A program made the position numbers and the translations under genes. A model generated the notes under the pieces. The model was not told the origin of the DNA. It searched no databases and saw nothing but the letters and a program-made list of their open reading frames with translations. DNA of 64,000 bases from Lacrimispora sp. BS-2 (GTDB taxonomy: Bacteria > Bacillota > Clostridia > Lachnospirales > Lachnospiraceae), in the NCBI RefSeq assembly GCF_040207125.1, contig NZ_CP157940.1:2604001-2668000 (forward strand), read 5' to 3'. This document shows positions 50,649 through 58,688 of the stretch, one piece after another (the stretch's first letter is position 1; each line of letters starts with the position of its first letter).

Positions 50649-51911
50649 TCACTTAAAAATATTTTGTGCAATTCCATAAAAATGGTTTCTTTCATTCCAT
50701 CCATTAGGTGTTCCCGTATAGCTTGGACCCCCATTGATAACTTGGGATACTTTATAGAAATCTTCGCCTCTATCGATTCTTGTATTAATAATGTTTCCTT
50801 GAGCAGTCCAATGCCATCCCGCAGCTTCCCAAGCAAAATTTTTTGCTACATATTCGGCTCCTCCACCTATCGATGTTATTGGATTACTACCGTCTGAACT
50901 TAATGCTACAAGTCCTTCTTTTTCCATCTGTTCAGCGAATGGCTTATAATTAAACTTGTAGCCGGTAATTTGTGAATATCCTCCACCACGATAGTCAACA
51001 CCATCTACAACATATGTATTGCCCACTCCACCTTCAACTAGGGCAGTTTTAGACTCATGGCCGATAGTTGCCATAAACATGGCTATTTTTTCCGGAGTGT
51101 TGATTTCGTACTTTTCTAGCATTCTATTCAAGTCTTTTACCATAGTGTCCGTAACAGCATTAGCTTGAAAATGGCCTATTTGAGTAAAAAAATCTTCCAG
51201 TTGCAATTTGCTGACTAAATCCCCCGCCCTCTCAACATCAGAAGTTTTGCTTTTGCCGTAATTGGAAGCTTTAGAAGCTCCAATCATACCAGCAACCGCT
51301 TGTTTCGGCATACCAGATATGGCAGCTAATCCAGCTGCGGCCGCCCCCATAGCTGCCGATTCCGCATTACTTCCCGGAGATCCTGACAGAGGGACGGAAT
51401 GGGGGCTGATTTCTACCTGTGACATATCCCCTGCTTCCGGTTGTCCTGAATCAATGATTTCTATTTCTCCGCCATATAAACAATAAACCTTTGCGCCTGC
51501 AAGTAAAGGGACTTCCCCATTTACTTCTACAGTATTGCCCCCGTTGTCCCATTCTGCTGATATGATTTTAGGGGTGCATATACCTACCACCCGTAATGGA
51601 GCATCGGAACTTTCTTTCTGATCCTTTTTTGCAAAAAAATTCATTACGGTATCTGTAAAAGTATTTGGGCAATCTTTTTCTACATCCATTTGTATCTTTT
51701 GAGCCTCTGCCGCAGTGTCCGGATTTTCCATACTGTAACAGCCTCCAAAGCAAATGATATTTTCAGGTTTACAGTCATTAACCGTCATCAGTGCCCTGTC
51801 CTTTAAAAAAACTCCGTGGCTTTTTTCCAGTACAGTTCTGCTTTTTCTCATCCCACAGGTACATGTAGTACATGCTCCATGAACGACATAAGTATCTTTT
51901 AAATCTGCCAT
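50649..51911 (-). CDS. Cassette 7 DUF4280-leader effector with GH19-like domain (intact)
   Basis: The 420-residue effector has an intact leader (1-230, here SDVERAG) and a GH19-like tail: KIAMFMATIGHESKTALVEGG (Glu286 candidate catalytic), DGVDYRGGGYSQITGYKFNYKPFA (~305-328), FAWEAAGWHW (~362) and VINGGPSYTGTPNGWNERNHFY. It diverges strongly in sequence from cassettes 5 and 6 although the leader is almost identical, the hallmark of polymorphic toxins. Promoter, ribosome site and frame are all intact, so this is the most likely expressed unit, at the promoter-proximal end of the array. Confidence 0.87.
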   Translation of the reverse strand: MADLKDTYVVHGACTTCTCGMRKSRTVLEKSHGVFLKDRALMTVNDCKPENIICFGGCYSMENPDTAAEAQKIQMDVEKDCPNTFTDTVMNFFAKKDQKESSDAPLRVVGICTPKIISAEWDNGGNTVEVNGEVPLLAGAKVYCLYGGEIEIIDSGQPEAGDMSQVEISPHSVPLSGSPGSNAESAAMGAAAAGLAAISGMPKQAVAGMIGASKASNYGKSKTSDVERAGDLVSKLQLEDFFTQIGHFQANAVTDTMVKDLNRMLEKYEINTPEKIAMFMATIGHESKTALVEGGVGNTYVVDGVDYRGGGYSQITGYKFNYKPFAEQMEKEGLVALSSDGSNPITSIGGGAEYVAKNFAWEAAGWHWTAQGNIINTRIDRGEDFYKVSQVINGGPSYTGTPNGWNERNHFYGIAQNIFK

Positions 51912-51943
51912 TTGTACTCCCCCCTATCTCTTAAAATATTTTT

Positions 51944-51971
51944 ATTATAATAAAAACATCTCTTAAATCAA
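51944..51971 (-). promoter_or_regulatory. Promoter of cassette 7
   Basis: TTGATT, 16 bases, TATAAT on the minus strand; same as cassettes 3 and 4. Confidence 0.65.
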
Positions 51972-52029
51972 GTCCATATGTAAAACTAACGGTTTATATG
52001 TAAGTTTTAGCAGAGAAAAGCCTATTATT

Positions 52030-52278
52030 GGGGGGAGAATTATACATATTAATGCTTTTGTTTATAACACGTAAAAAGTGAAAAGAACCGTTTTCTATGG
52101 CTCTGGTTACGAATGTGTATCAAATTGGCATTGCCCCTGGGACAGCCTGCTTTATTCTATGGCCCTGAGCTTATACTCATGTTCTTCCAACGACCAGAGC
52201 GAAAGAAATGGATCTAATAGCAAAGGCATTTTAACTATCTATGGAGAGATCCACAAAGGTTCCTTTCTACATTTCAGG
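52030..52278. other. Island boundary region
   Basis: No gene. 52140-52190 is a diverged relative of the cassette upstream repeat (AGCCTGCTTTATTCTATGGC...), so the repeated promoter segments may derive from this flank. No tRNA or attachment site is seen at either island edge. Confidence 0.4.
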
Positions 52279-52340
52279 ACAAAAATAAATAAAGGCATTC
52301 CCCGCCATGATACACTGTTTCTATCATGGCAGGGAATGCC
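52279..52340 (-). terminator. Terminator of the ferritin operon
   Basis: A long stem (GGCATTCCCCGCCATGATA with its near-perfect complement ending at 52340) is followed on the minus strand by TTTATTTATTTTTG. Confidence 0.82.
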
Positions 52341-52415
52341 CTTCTTCCGCATTATGGTTATAATCTTATGGAGAGCCAAACGGATATTCCCAATCCGCGA
52401 CCCTGCTGCATTCGG

Positions 52416-52928
52416 TTAAATTACAAGAGACGCCGGTGTATAGACCCTTGCCGCTAACTCCGTATCCAGCAAATACAATCCCTTTGCATCATTTCCAAAT
52501 AAGTCATATCTCTTTATAATCTCATCCGTATTTTTTTCCTCTTCATTCTGTTCTTTAACAAACCAGTCGAGAAACTGCATGGTACGGAAATCTTTTAATT
52601 CATAAGCGGCTCCGTAAATATCATGAATGGAAGCCGTTACCTTCACCTCATGTTCATAGGCGGTCATAGCCGGCTGGCGGAAATCCGTGTAAACAAAATC
52701 AGGAGCTTTAATATCTTCCAGTACAACCTTTTCGCCATTGTTAAGTAAATAATCCATAAAGAGCATGGCATGATCCCGCTCTTCCTGAGTCTGAATCTTA
52801 AACCAGTTTGAAAAACCGTTTAAATTACTATCTGCATAATAGTTGGATATGTCCAGATAGATATATGCCGAATACAGTTCAAAATTAATCTGTTTGTTTA
52901 TTTTCGCAACAATTTCTTTATTTAACAA
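52416..52928 (-). CDS. ftnA: Ferritin
   Basis: This non-heme bacterial ferritin has 170 residues. The four-helix bundle carries ferroxidase-type ligands (Glu in INFELYSAYIY, QEERDHAMLFMDYL with ExxH, and later EVKVTASIHDIY and FVKEQNEEEKNTDEI). It stores iron as ferric oxide in a 24-mer and limits Fenton chemistry. The start is TTG at 52928, supported by AAGGAGGGC upstream and by family alignment (MLNKEIVAKINKQINFE). A 25-codon Cys-rich gene immediately precedes it in the same orientation. Confidence 0.92.
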   Translation of the reverse strand: MLNKEIVAKINKQINFELYSAYIYLDISNYYADSNLNGFSNWFKIQTQEERDHAMLFMDYLLNNGEKVVLEDIKAPDFVYTDFRQPAMTAYEHEVKVTASIHDIYGAAYELKDFRTMQFLDWFVKEQNEEEKNTDEIIKRYDLFGNDAKGLYLLDTELAARVYTPASLVI

Positions 52929-52974
52929 AACCTTCGCCCTCCTTTTTCTCTGTTTTTTTATTAATCATTTTCTG

Positions 52975-53052
52975 TCAGACTGTATTGAATGCATCTTTCT
53001 CAAAACCGCAGATCAGGCATGTCCAATCGTCCGGACATCCTTTCTTTTGCAT
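52975..53052 (-). CDS. 25-residue Cys-rich small protein upstream of ferritin
   Basis: The ORF is too short for usual gene calling, but ATG 53052 has a strong GGAGGTG ribosome site. The product MQKKGCPDDWTCLICG... ends FEKDAFNTV. Cys6, Cys12 and Cys15 (C-x5-C-x2-C) resemble half of a rubredoxin-like knuckle. Stop TGA at 52975 is 46 bases before the ferritin start, so the two are probably co-transcribed. A metal-binding or redox role in iron handling is inferred only from the cysteines and the neighbour. Confidence 0.6.
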   Translation of the reverse strand: MQKKGCPDDWTCLICGFEKDAFNTV

Positions 53053-53195
53053 TTAACACCTCCATAAAAATGATTTATTATATTCTAACATCTTTTACCA
53101 TGTTATTCAATGGTGTAATAAGAATATTTTATTTCTGATAACGTCTGACAATAGCCTCAACCCGCAAAAGTTACGATCACCTTCCTAAGAAAAGA
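53053..53195. other. Spacer between the SecDF terminator and the ferritin operon
   Basis: The stretch is AT-rich. A TATAAT-like box near 53080 may belong to the promoter of the small Cys-rich gene, but no well-spaced -35 is visible. Nothing else was found. Confidence 0.3.
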
Positions 53196-53237
53196 GCCGC
53201 TGCTTTGCCTCTGATTCTTCAGCGGCAAAGCAGCGGC
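53196..53237 (-). terminator. Terminator of the secDF gene
   Basis: GCCGCTGCTTTGCC and GGCAAAGCAGCGGC form a 14-bp stem, followed on the minus strand by TCTTTTCTT. Confidence 0.82.
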
Positions 53238-53261
53238 GTTTAAAGGCTTAAAAAACACTTT

Positions 53262-55427
53262 TTACTTTTTTTCCTTTTTCTTTTCCCACATAGCCCAGAG
53301 CGTACCTGCCACGCAAATGGAGGAGTAGCACCCGGTCAGGATACCAAAGAACATTGGAAGTGAGAATTCCAAAATAGAGCCGATCTGGAAGTAAACCGAA
53401 GCTCCCAGAATAATAAGCACACAGATTCCCGTAGTACAGGACGTATTAATGGATCTTCCAAGGGTCTGGGAGGTACTGATATTTACCAGCTCATCCACCG
53501 GCATCTTGGAGTCCTTCTTTCTGTTCTCACGGATCCGGTCATAGATAACAATGGTATCATTGATGGAATAACCGATAATCGTAAGAACTACCGCCACAAA
53601 GGCATCATTTAACGGAATCTGGAACAGCACAAATGCAAAGAACACCACAATCACATCATGGACCAGTGCGACCATTGCAGTAACTCCTGCCGAAAGGCCG
53701 GATATAGTTGAAAAACGGATCCAGACATAGACTACAATGAAAAGCAGGGACAGTACAATGGCAACCACTGCATTCTTTAACGCCTTTGCTCCGATATAAG
53801 GTTCAACCACATAAGTCTCCGACAGCTTTGCATCTACCTTGTCAGAGGTACTGTTGATGGCATCTGTTAAATCCTTCTGATCTTCCGGAGACATACCCGC
53901 ATTTCCTGCAAGGGTGACGGAAAGCCTTTTAAGCCCGGTCATGTTATCTTCCTTGATCTGAACCGTAACCGGACGGTTTGTCTGCTTTTCAATAGCAGCC
54001 TGAATCTTACCTGTATCCGCCTCGTCTGATACGGAATAGCTTAACACTGCCCCTCCGGTAAACTGGGTATCCAGCTTAACTCCGAAAACAAAGCAGCCAA
54101 CAATTCCGGAAAGGAAAATCAGTCCGGAGATGATTCCAAAAATATGTTTCTTCTGATAGAATGGTATGATTTTTTTATCTTTTCTGATCCGGAACCATTT
54201 CTCATCGCGCCATGGATCATACTGGACAAGAGATAATAAAAGCTGCTTGGAAACAGAAACGCCCACCAAAAGGTTGACGATCATACCGATCAATAAGGTA
54301 TAACCAAAGCTGAGCATGGTACCTGAACCTAAAAACATCAGGATCACTGCAACAATGGCTGTAGTAACATTTCCGTCTAAAACAGAGGAAAAAGCATTTT
54401 TATATCCGGTGAGTACCGCGCCTTTCACGGAAATACCCTTTTTCAGCTCGTCCGATATACGTTCTGAAATAATAATATTCGTATCCACCGCCATACCTAT
54501 GGTCAGGATAATACCGGCGATACCCGGAAGAGTCAGTGTATACTGTGGAATAGAGACGGCAAGCATCTGAAGAACCGTCTGCAGGACCAGGGTGACACAT
54601 GCAACAGCGCCTGGCAGCTTGTAAAATACCAGCATAAACAGACAGATTACTAAAAACGCAGCCATTCCCGCATACACCATAATCCCCAAAGCATTGTTTC
54701 CAAGGGAAGGGCTTATGGTGGAGAAATTGGTGGTCTTAAGAGAGAATGGAAGAGAACCTGCATTGATCTTCTCAGCCAGGTTCTTTGCATCATCATAATC
54801 CTCCATTCCTGTAATAACTGCCTGACCGCCTGATATCTTGGTCTGTACTGTGGGGCTTGATATCAGATCCTGATCCATGTAAATGCTCATCCGCTTTCCG
54901 ATCAGCTTTCCAGTCGCTTCTTCAAACAGCCTGGAACCTTCTGCGTTAAAGCTAAGAGCTACCTGATAGCTTTTGATTCCGTTGTTATTTGCGGTCTCAG
55001 GTGCTGCACTCTGCACGTCTTTTCCCTGAATCAGCACATTTCCATCCGGATCCCGGAACGTAAGCTCAGCCATTTCTCCTAATTCTGCAATGGCCTCTTC
55101 CGGGTTAAAATTGGTCTCCCCGGACTTCCATGGGAAACGAACGATAATATATCCTCCGTTTTTATCCACGGTCACCTCGCGGTCAACGATATTCTGGTTA
55201 TCCATACGGGTCTCAATGACCTGTCTGGCTGTCTCAAGCTCCTTTTCTGATGGGCTGCGGTCAAGCCCCTGGGGTTCAAATACTGCCTCAACGCCTCCGC
55301 GGATGTCGATGCCGTAGCGCATTTCACGTACGCCCTTAATACTGCTTCCGGCCCCAAATGCCCCAACATAAATGAGAGCTGCAATTACCACTAAAATTGC
55401 AGCAAGCATTTTCTTTCCTGGTTTCAT
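53262..55427 (-). CDS. secDF: Protein translocase SecDF fusion
   Basis: The 721-residue protein has about twelve membrane helices. The SecD half (1-~395) has MRYGIDIRGGVEAVFEPQG, the large first extracellular loop and GIAGIILTIGMAVDTNIIISERI. The SecF half (~415-721) has GVKLDTQFTGGAVLSYS and LTIIGYSINDTIVIYDRIRE. SecDF uses the proton gradient to help SecYEG release exported proteins. Single-polypeptide SecDF is usual in Firmicutes. ATG 55427 follows AGAGGA. It lies 38 bases downstream of a small membrane protein gene. Confidence 0.95.
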   Translation of the reverse strand: MKPGKKMLAAILVVIAALIYVGAFGAGSSIKGVREMRYGIDIRGGVEAVFEPQGLDRSPSEKELETARQVIETRMDNQNIVDREVTVDKNGGYIIVRFPWKSGETNFNPEEAIAELGEMAELTFRDPDGNVLIQGKDVQSAAPETANNNGIKSYQVALSFNAEGSRLFEEATGKLIGKRMSIYMDQDLISSPTVQTKISGGQAVITGMEDYDDAKNLAEKINAGSLPFSLKTTNFSTISPSLGNNALGIMVYAGMAAFLVICLFMLVFYKLPGAVACVTLVLQTVLQMLAVSIPQYTLTLPGIAGIILTIGMAVDTNIIISERISDELKKGISVKGAVLTGYKNAFSSVLDGNVTTAIVAVILMFLGSGTMLSFGYTLLIGMIVNLLVGVSVSKQLLLSLVQYDPWRDEKWFRIRKDKKIIPFYQKKHIFGIISGLIFLSGIVGCFVFGVKLDTQFTGGAVLSYSVSDEADTGKIQAAIEKQTNRPVTVQIKEDNMTGLKRLSVTLAGNAGMSPEDQKDLTDAINSTSDKVDAKLSETYVVEPYIGAKALKNAVVAIVLSLLFIVVYVWIRFSTISGLSAGVTAMVALVHDVIVVFFAFVLFQIPLNDAFVAVVLTIIGYSINDTIVIYDRIRENRKKDSKMPVDELVNISTSQTLGRSINTSCTTGICVLIILGASVYFQIGSILEFSLPMFFGILTGCYSSICVAGTLWAMWEKKKEKK

Positions 55428-55465
55428 AGGTAATCCTCTTTTCTTGTTAATATTTTAATTATTTT

Positions 55466-55894
55466 TTAAATTCCTGCCCTTACTCCTTTCTCACCATCCG
55501 AATCATGGATGTACCTGATCAGATACTTTCTGCCGGCATACCCCTCCTTCATCATCATGATTCGTTCCGACCATAAAATAAGCGGGACAAGCAGGAAAAG
55601 CTCCCTGACCGCCAGATACTTTAACGGCAAGATTCCGGCCATGAACCTGCTCCAGGTATCAACCAGGGTTTCATCCCCGGCTTCTTCCTCCAAAGCCCCC
55701 GGAAATCCGGCGACTGCATCATTCTTTCTCCAATGGGCATATCCCTTTGGCAGGGCTTGTGTTAAAACCAAACATGCCCGGACCGGATTCCAGTCCATGC
55801 CCAGCACATTTAATTCTCCAAAAAGCAATGCAATGCAACAAAATAATGCCAGTATCCAGCTGACAGACCTGGTTTTCTTTACCTGAAATCTCAA
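55466..55894 (-). CDS. Small membrane protein of unknown function upstream of secDF
   Basis: This 142-residue protein starts with TTG 55894 (AGGAGG ribosome site). Hydrophobic segments are at ~14-35 (VSWILALFCCIALLFGELNVLG) and ~90-108 (YLAVRELFLLVPLILW), with a region between rich in Glu/Gly/Ala. I recognise no family. Co-orientation and a 38-base gap suggest co-transcription with secDF. Confidence 0.6.
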   Translation of the reverse strand: MRFQVKKTRSVSWILALFCCIALLFGELNVLGMDWNPVRACLVLTQALPKGYAHWRKNDAVAGFPGALEEEAGDETLVDTWSRFMAGILPLKYLAVRELFLLVPLILWSERIMMMKEGYAGRKYLIRYIHDSDGEKGVRAGI

Positions 55895-56027
55895 TGGTAA
55901 TCCTCCTGCGGCAGCCGCATCATAAAAAATATAATAATCGGATGATATCCTGTTGCATTGTACTACAATTTTTCCCGAAACACAACCCTGGCATTATGGA
56001 AAACGCTATATTCGCGGAGCAGTTCGT

Positions 56028-56603
56028 TCACTTCAGGATTTTTTTCAGGATATATTCAAGAAAACTTTTTTCTTCCTCAGTAAGCGGGGAAAAAACAAAG
56101 TCATTCCCTCTCTTCCAGTCCCTCATATGTTCTTTGGCTGCCTCCAGCCCCTTACCAGTCAAAAAGACCTTTTTTGCTTTTCCTTCATCCTGTTTCCGGC
56201 TGACCCAGCCCTTTTTCTCCAGCTTATGCAAAGCCTCTTCCAGTTCCCTGAAATGCAGCCCGGAATTTTCCTTAAGTTCCTTTTGTGTCAGGCCGCCTTT
56301 TTCTGCCAATGCTGCCATGATATAAAGCCTGACCGCTTTTCCGCCCTGCTTTCCTGCTTTCCGGTCCGGTTGCAAACGGCAGCCGGTCTGGCAAAGGCGC
56401 AGCAGCCTGATTTCAGACTGGATATTAATCCAATCGTCTGTTTCCGGTACTGTGACCGGTTCCTTTTTTTCTTCTTTTCCCCTCTTTTCTTTTTTTATCT
56501 TCTTCTCCGCCAATGCTTTTCCCTTTCCGCAATGGGGATCTTTTAAAGAACAATGTCTTTTACAGTATGGGCAGTGTTCTTTTGCAAGTATCTCATTTTT
56601 CAT
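56028..56603 (-). CDS. Winged-helix (MarR-like) regulator with N-terminal Cys motif
   Basis: This 191-residue protein has an N-terminal Cys-rich stretch HCPYCKRHCSLKDPHCGKGK (possible metal site), a long basic Lys/Glu-rich helix (~28-50), and a winged helix-turn-helix (RLYIMAALAEKGGLTQKELKENSGLHFRELEEALHKLEKKGWVSRKQ) as in MarR regulators. The C-terminus (LTEEEKSFLEYILKKI) is also MarR-like. Ligand and targets are unknown; it is monocistronic. Confidence 0.75.
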   Translation of the reverse strand: MKNEILAKEHCPYCKRHCSLKDPHCGKGKALAEKKIKKEKRGKEEKKEPVTVPETDDWINIQSEIRLLRLCQTGCRLQPDRKAGKQGGKAVRLYIMAALAEKGGLTQKELKENSGLHFRELEEALHKLEKKGWVSRKQDEGKAKKVFLTGKGLEAAKEHMRDWKRGNDFVFSPLTEEEKSFLEYILKKILK

Positions 56604-56982
56604 TCCTGCTCCTTCATATGTGCATTCTTACAGTTCCGCTTTAAGTATTGCAATGCTTTCGTTCATCCGTTGATACTGTTATTATATTTTTCTGTACCGG
56701 TTATTTCAAGTTATTTTTTTTAGATAATCCTTTTATTTTCCATGAATTTGCAGAAAAAGGCCGGAACCCCAGACTTATAAAGCCTGCAGTTCCAGCCTGA
56801 CAGAAATCCTGCCTTTTTCCAATCCTTACAGTTCTAATAACAGCACCTGACAGCCTTTTTAATGGAGCATCTTTCCCCCACAGGAAATCTCCACGTGGTT
56901 ATTTAACAGAACCCGGCTGCTTCTTATGAAAGAGGGGAAGTTAGTACCGGTCCCATCTCCGATCCGTTCCCGGCGCTTCTAA
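56604..56982. other. Intergenic region between the regulator and the glucosidase operon
   Basis: No frame with a ribosome site. A weak inverted repeat near 56758-56798 (GGCCGGAAC/GTTCCAGCC) may be a terminator for the glucosidase operon; nothing else is evident. Confidence 0.3.
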
Positions 56983-58662
56983 TCAAATGTTTTCATAATA
57001 TACAATCGCTTCGTATGGAAGAAGCCTGTTTTTGTCATCTCCGGTCCGATGCTCATAATTCCCGATCAGGCATTCCCCATCTTCCCCATGGAATTCATCA
57101 GGTATGGAAACCTGTAATTCTTCATCCGTGAAATTACACAATACAAGTAATTTTTCCTTTCCCAGCCTTCTAATGTAGGCAAATACCCTGAAATCCTCTT
57201 CCATTAAAGGCTCGTAGGTGCCGTACACAATGATGTCATGGCTTTTTCTCAGTTGGATCAGCTTCTTATAATAATGGAATACCGAATTTTCATCCGACAC
57301 TTCCTTTTCAGCATTGATTTCTTCATAGTTTGGATTTACCTGAATCCAGGGAGTGGCTGATGTGAATCCTGCATGGGGATCATCATTCCATTGCATGGGA
57401 GTTCTTGCGTTGTCCCTGCTCTTGAATCTTAAATAGCTCATCATCTTCTCATGGCTCACCAGTCCTGCGCCAACAAGCTGCTCATAGATGTTCAGGCTTT
57501 CAATATCTTTAAACTGGGACATATCCTGGAACGGAAAATTCGTCATCCCCAGTTCTTCTCCCTGATAAATGTAGGGAGTCCCCTTCAGCATGTGGAGACA
57601 TGTGGCAAGCATCTTAGCAGAAACTTCCCGGTATTTTTCGCTGTCATCTCCAAAATAGGAGACGGCCCTTGGCTGATCGTGATTATCCCAATACAGGCTG
57701 TTCCATGCACAATCCTCAAGCCCTGTCTGCCATTTGGAAAAAATGCGTTTTAATTCCACCAGATCCGGCTTTTTATCCGTCCACTTCCCGATTTCACCAT
57801 TCATAGTCACATGCTCAAAATGGAACACCATATGAAGCTCCGATTCCTTCTCACCGGAGTATCGTTTCGCTTCCTCAAGGCTGACACCAAAGGTCTCTCC
57901 CACGGTCATTAAATCATATTTTGACAATACCCTGCGGTTCATTTCCTTCAGATAAGTATGAACATTCGGACCGCTGGAGGCATATGGGGAGAAATCTCCA
58001 TACAGCCCATCCGTTACCGCTCCATCCGGAAGGCGCGGGTCTTTTGATATCAGGTTTATAACATCCATGCGGAAGCCGTCAATGCCTTTCCTGCACCACC
58101 AGTCCATCATCTCAAATACTTCATCCCTTACCTTTGGATTATCCCAGTTTAAATCAGGCTGCTTCTTAGAAAACAGGTGAAGGTAATACATTTCCGTTTC
58201 CCTGTCATATTCCCATGCAGAACCTCCGAAGCAGGCGCCCCAGTTGTTAGGACAGCTCCCGTCTTCCTTCCCTTTCCGCCATATGTAGTAATCCCGGTAA
58301 GGATTATCCTTACTTTTTCTGCTTTCCACAAACCACTTATGCTCATCTGATGTGTGATTTACCACCAGGTCCATAATAAGCTTTATGCCTCTTTGATGGG
58401 CTTCCTGTAAAAGTTCATCAAAATCTTTCATGGATCCGAACTCTTTCATAATCTCCTGGTAATCACTGATGTCATACCCATTGTCATCATTGGGAGACTG
58501 ATAAATGGGAGAAAGCCAGATTACATCAATTCCTAAAAGCTTTAGGTAATCCAGCTTTTCCGTGATCCCCCTTAAATCTCCCACTCCATCTCCGTTGCTA
58601 TCCTTAAAGCTTCTAGGATAGATCTGATACACCACAGCTTCCTTCCACCACTTTCGTTCCAT
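56983..58662 (-). CDS. GH13 alpha-glucosidase (oligo-1,6-glucosidase type)
   Basis: This 559-residue cytosolic enzyme has MERKWWKEAVVYQIYPRSF at the start, DLVVNHTSDEH, the nucleophile in IDGFRMDVINLI, acid/base in TVGETF, WDNHDQPR and DNARTPMQWN. Val next to the nucleophile again suggests alpha-1,6-active oligo-glucosidase. It is the last gene of a LacI-regulated ABC operon. It is the third GH13 gene of this subfamily in the window; the others are at 7228-8893 (broken) and 16554. Confidence 0.92.
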   Translation of the reverse strand: MERKWWKEAVVYQIYPRSFKDSNGDGVGDLRGITEKLDYLKLLGIDVIWLSPIYQSPNDDNGYDISDYQEIMKEFGSMKDFDELLQEAHQRGIKLIMDLVVNHTSDEHKWFVESRKSKDNPYRDYYIWRKGKEDGSCPNNWGACFGGSAWEYDRETEMYYLHLFSKKQPDLNWDNPKVRDEVFEMMDWWCRKGIDGFRMDVINLISKDPRLPDGAVTDGLYGDFSPYASSGPNVHTYLKEMNRRVLSKYDLMTVGETFGVSLEEAKRYSGEKESELHMVFHFEHVTMNGEIGKWTDKKPDLVELKRIFSKWQTGLEDCAWNSLYWDNHDQPRAVSYFGDDSEKYREVSAKMLATCLHMLKGTPYIYQGEELGMTNFPFQDMSQFKDIESLNIYEQLVGAGLVSHEKMMSYLRFKSRDNARTPMQWNDDPHAGFTSATPWIQVNPNYEEINAEKEVSDENSVFHYYKKLIQLRKSHDIIVYGTYEPLMEEDFRVFAYIRRLGKEKLLVLCNFTDEELQVSIPDEFHGEDGECLIGNYEHRTGDDKNRLLPYEAIVYYENI

Positions 58663-58688
58663 TTTAACACTCTGTCCTTTCTAAAATT

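Larger units (their letters stand above)
31300..52030 (-). other. Polymorphic toxin island: seven DUF4280-leader effector/immunity cassettes
   Basis: All effector and immunity genes read on the minus strand. The common effector leader is 230 residues: DUF4280/PAAR-like domain 1-~158, then a linker containing AMGAAAAGLAAIPGMPKQ and ending SDVEGxG. The leaders are nearly identical at the DNA level, whereas the effector tails and immunity genes are diverse. Cassettes numbered from low coordinate: 1 (SLT-like), 2 (GH24-like), 3 (unassigned), 4 (phage-tail-lysozyme-like), 5, 6 and 7 (GH19-like). Intact frames: 3, 5, 7. IS and relic fragments lie in between. Base composition is visibly more AT-rich than both flanks, consistent with acquisition. 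Confidence 0.85.

Noticed and set aside
51262..51486. Plus-strand Ala/Pro-rich ORF opposite the linker
   Set aside because: It is the complement of the Gly/Ala linker and is interrupted in most other copies.
31300..52030. CRISPR-like array suggested by many repeats
   Set aside because: Repeats are long coding leaders (~690 bases) and promoter segments, not short evenly spaced repeats with spacers.
31300..52030. Prophage
   Set aside because: Lysozyme-like domains are present, but there are no capsid, portal, terminase, tail or integrase genes; the enzymes are fused to DUF4280 leaders.
31300..52030. Local contractile injection or secretion machine
   Set aside because: No sheath, tube, VgrG/spike, baseplate, AAA+ ATPase, or WXG100/EssC-like genes found on either strand.
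31300..52416. Integrative element bounded by tRNA or att sites
   Set aside because: No tRNA, integrase or flanking direct repeats were found at the island edges.
55953..56546. Long plus-strand Phe/Ser-rich ORF
   Set aside because: It is the antisense of the Lys/Glu-rich winged-helix regulator and lacks a ribosome site.
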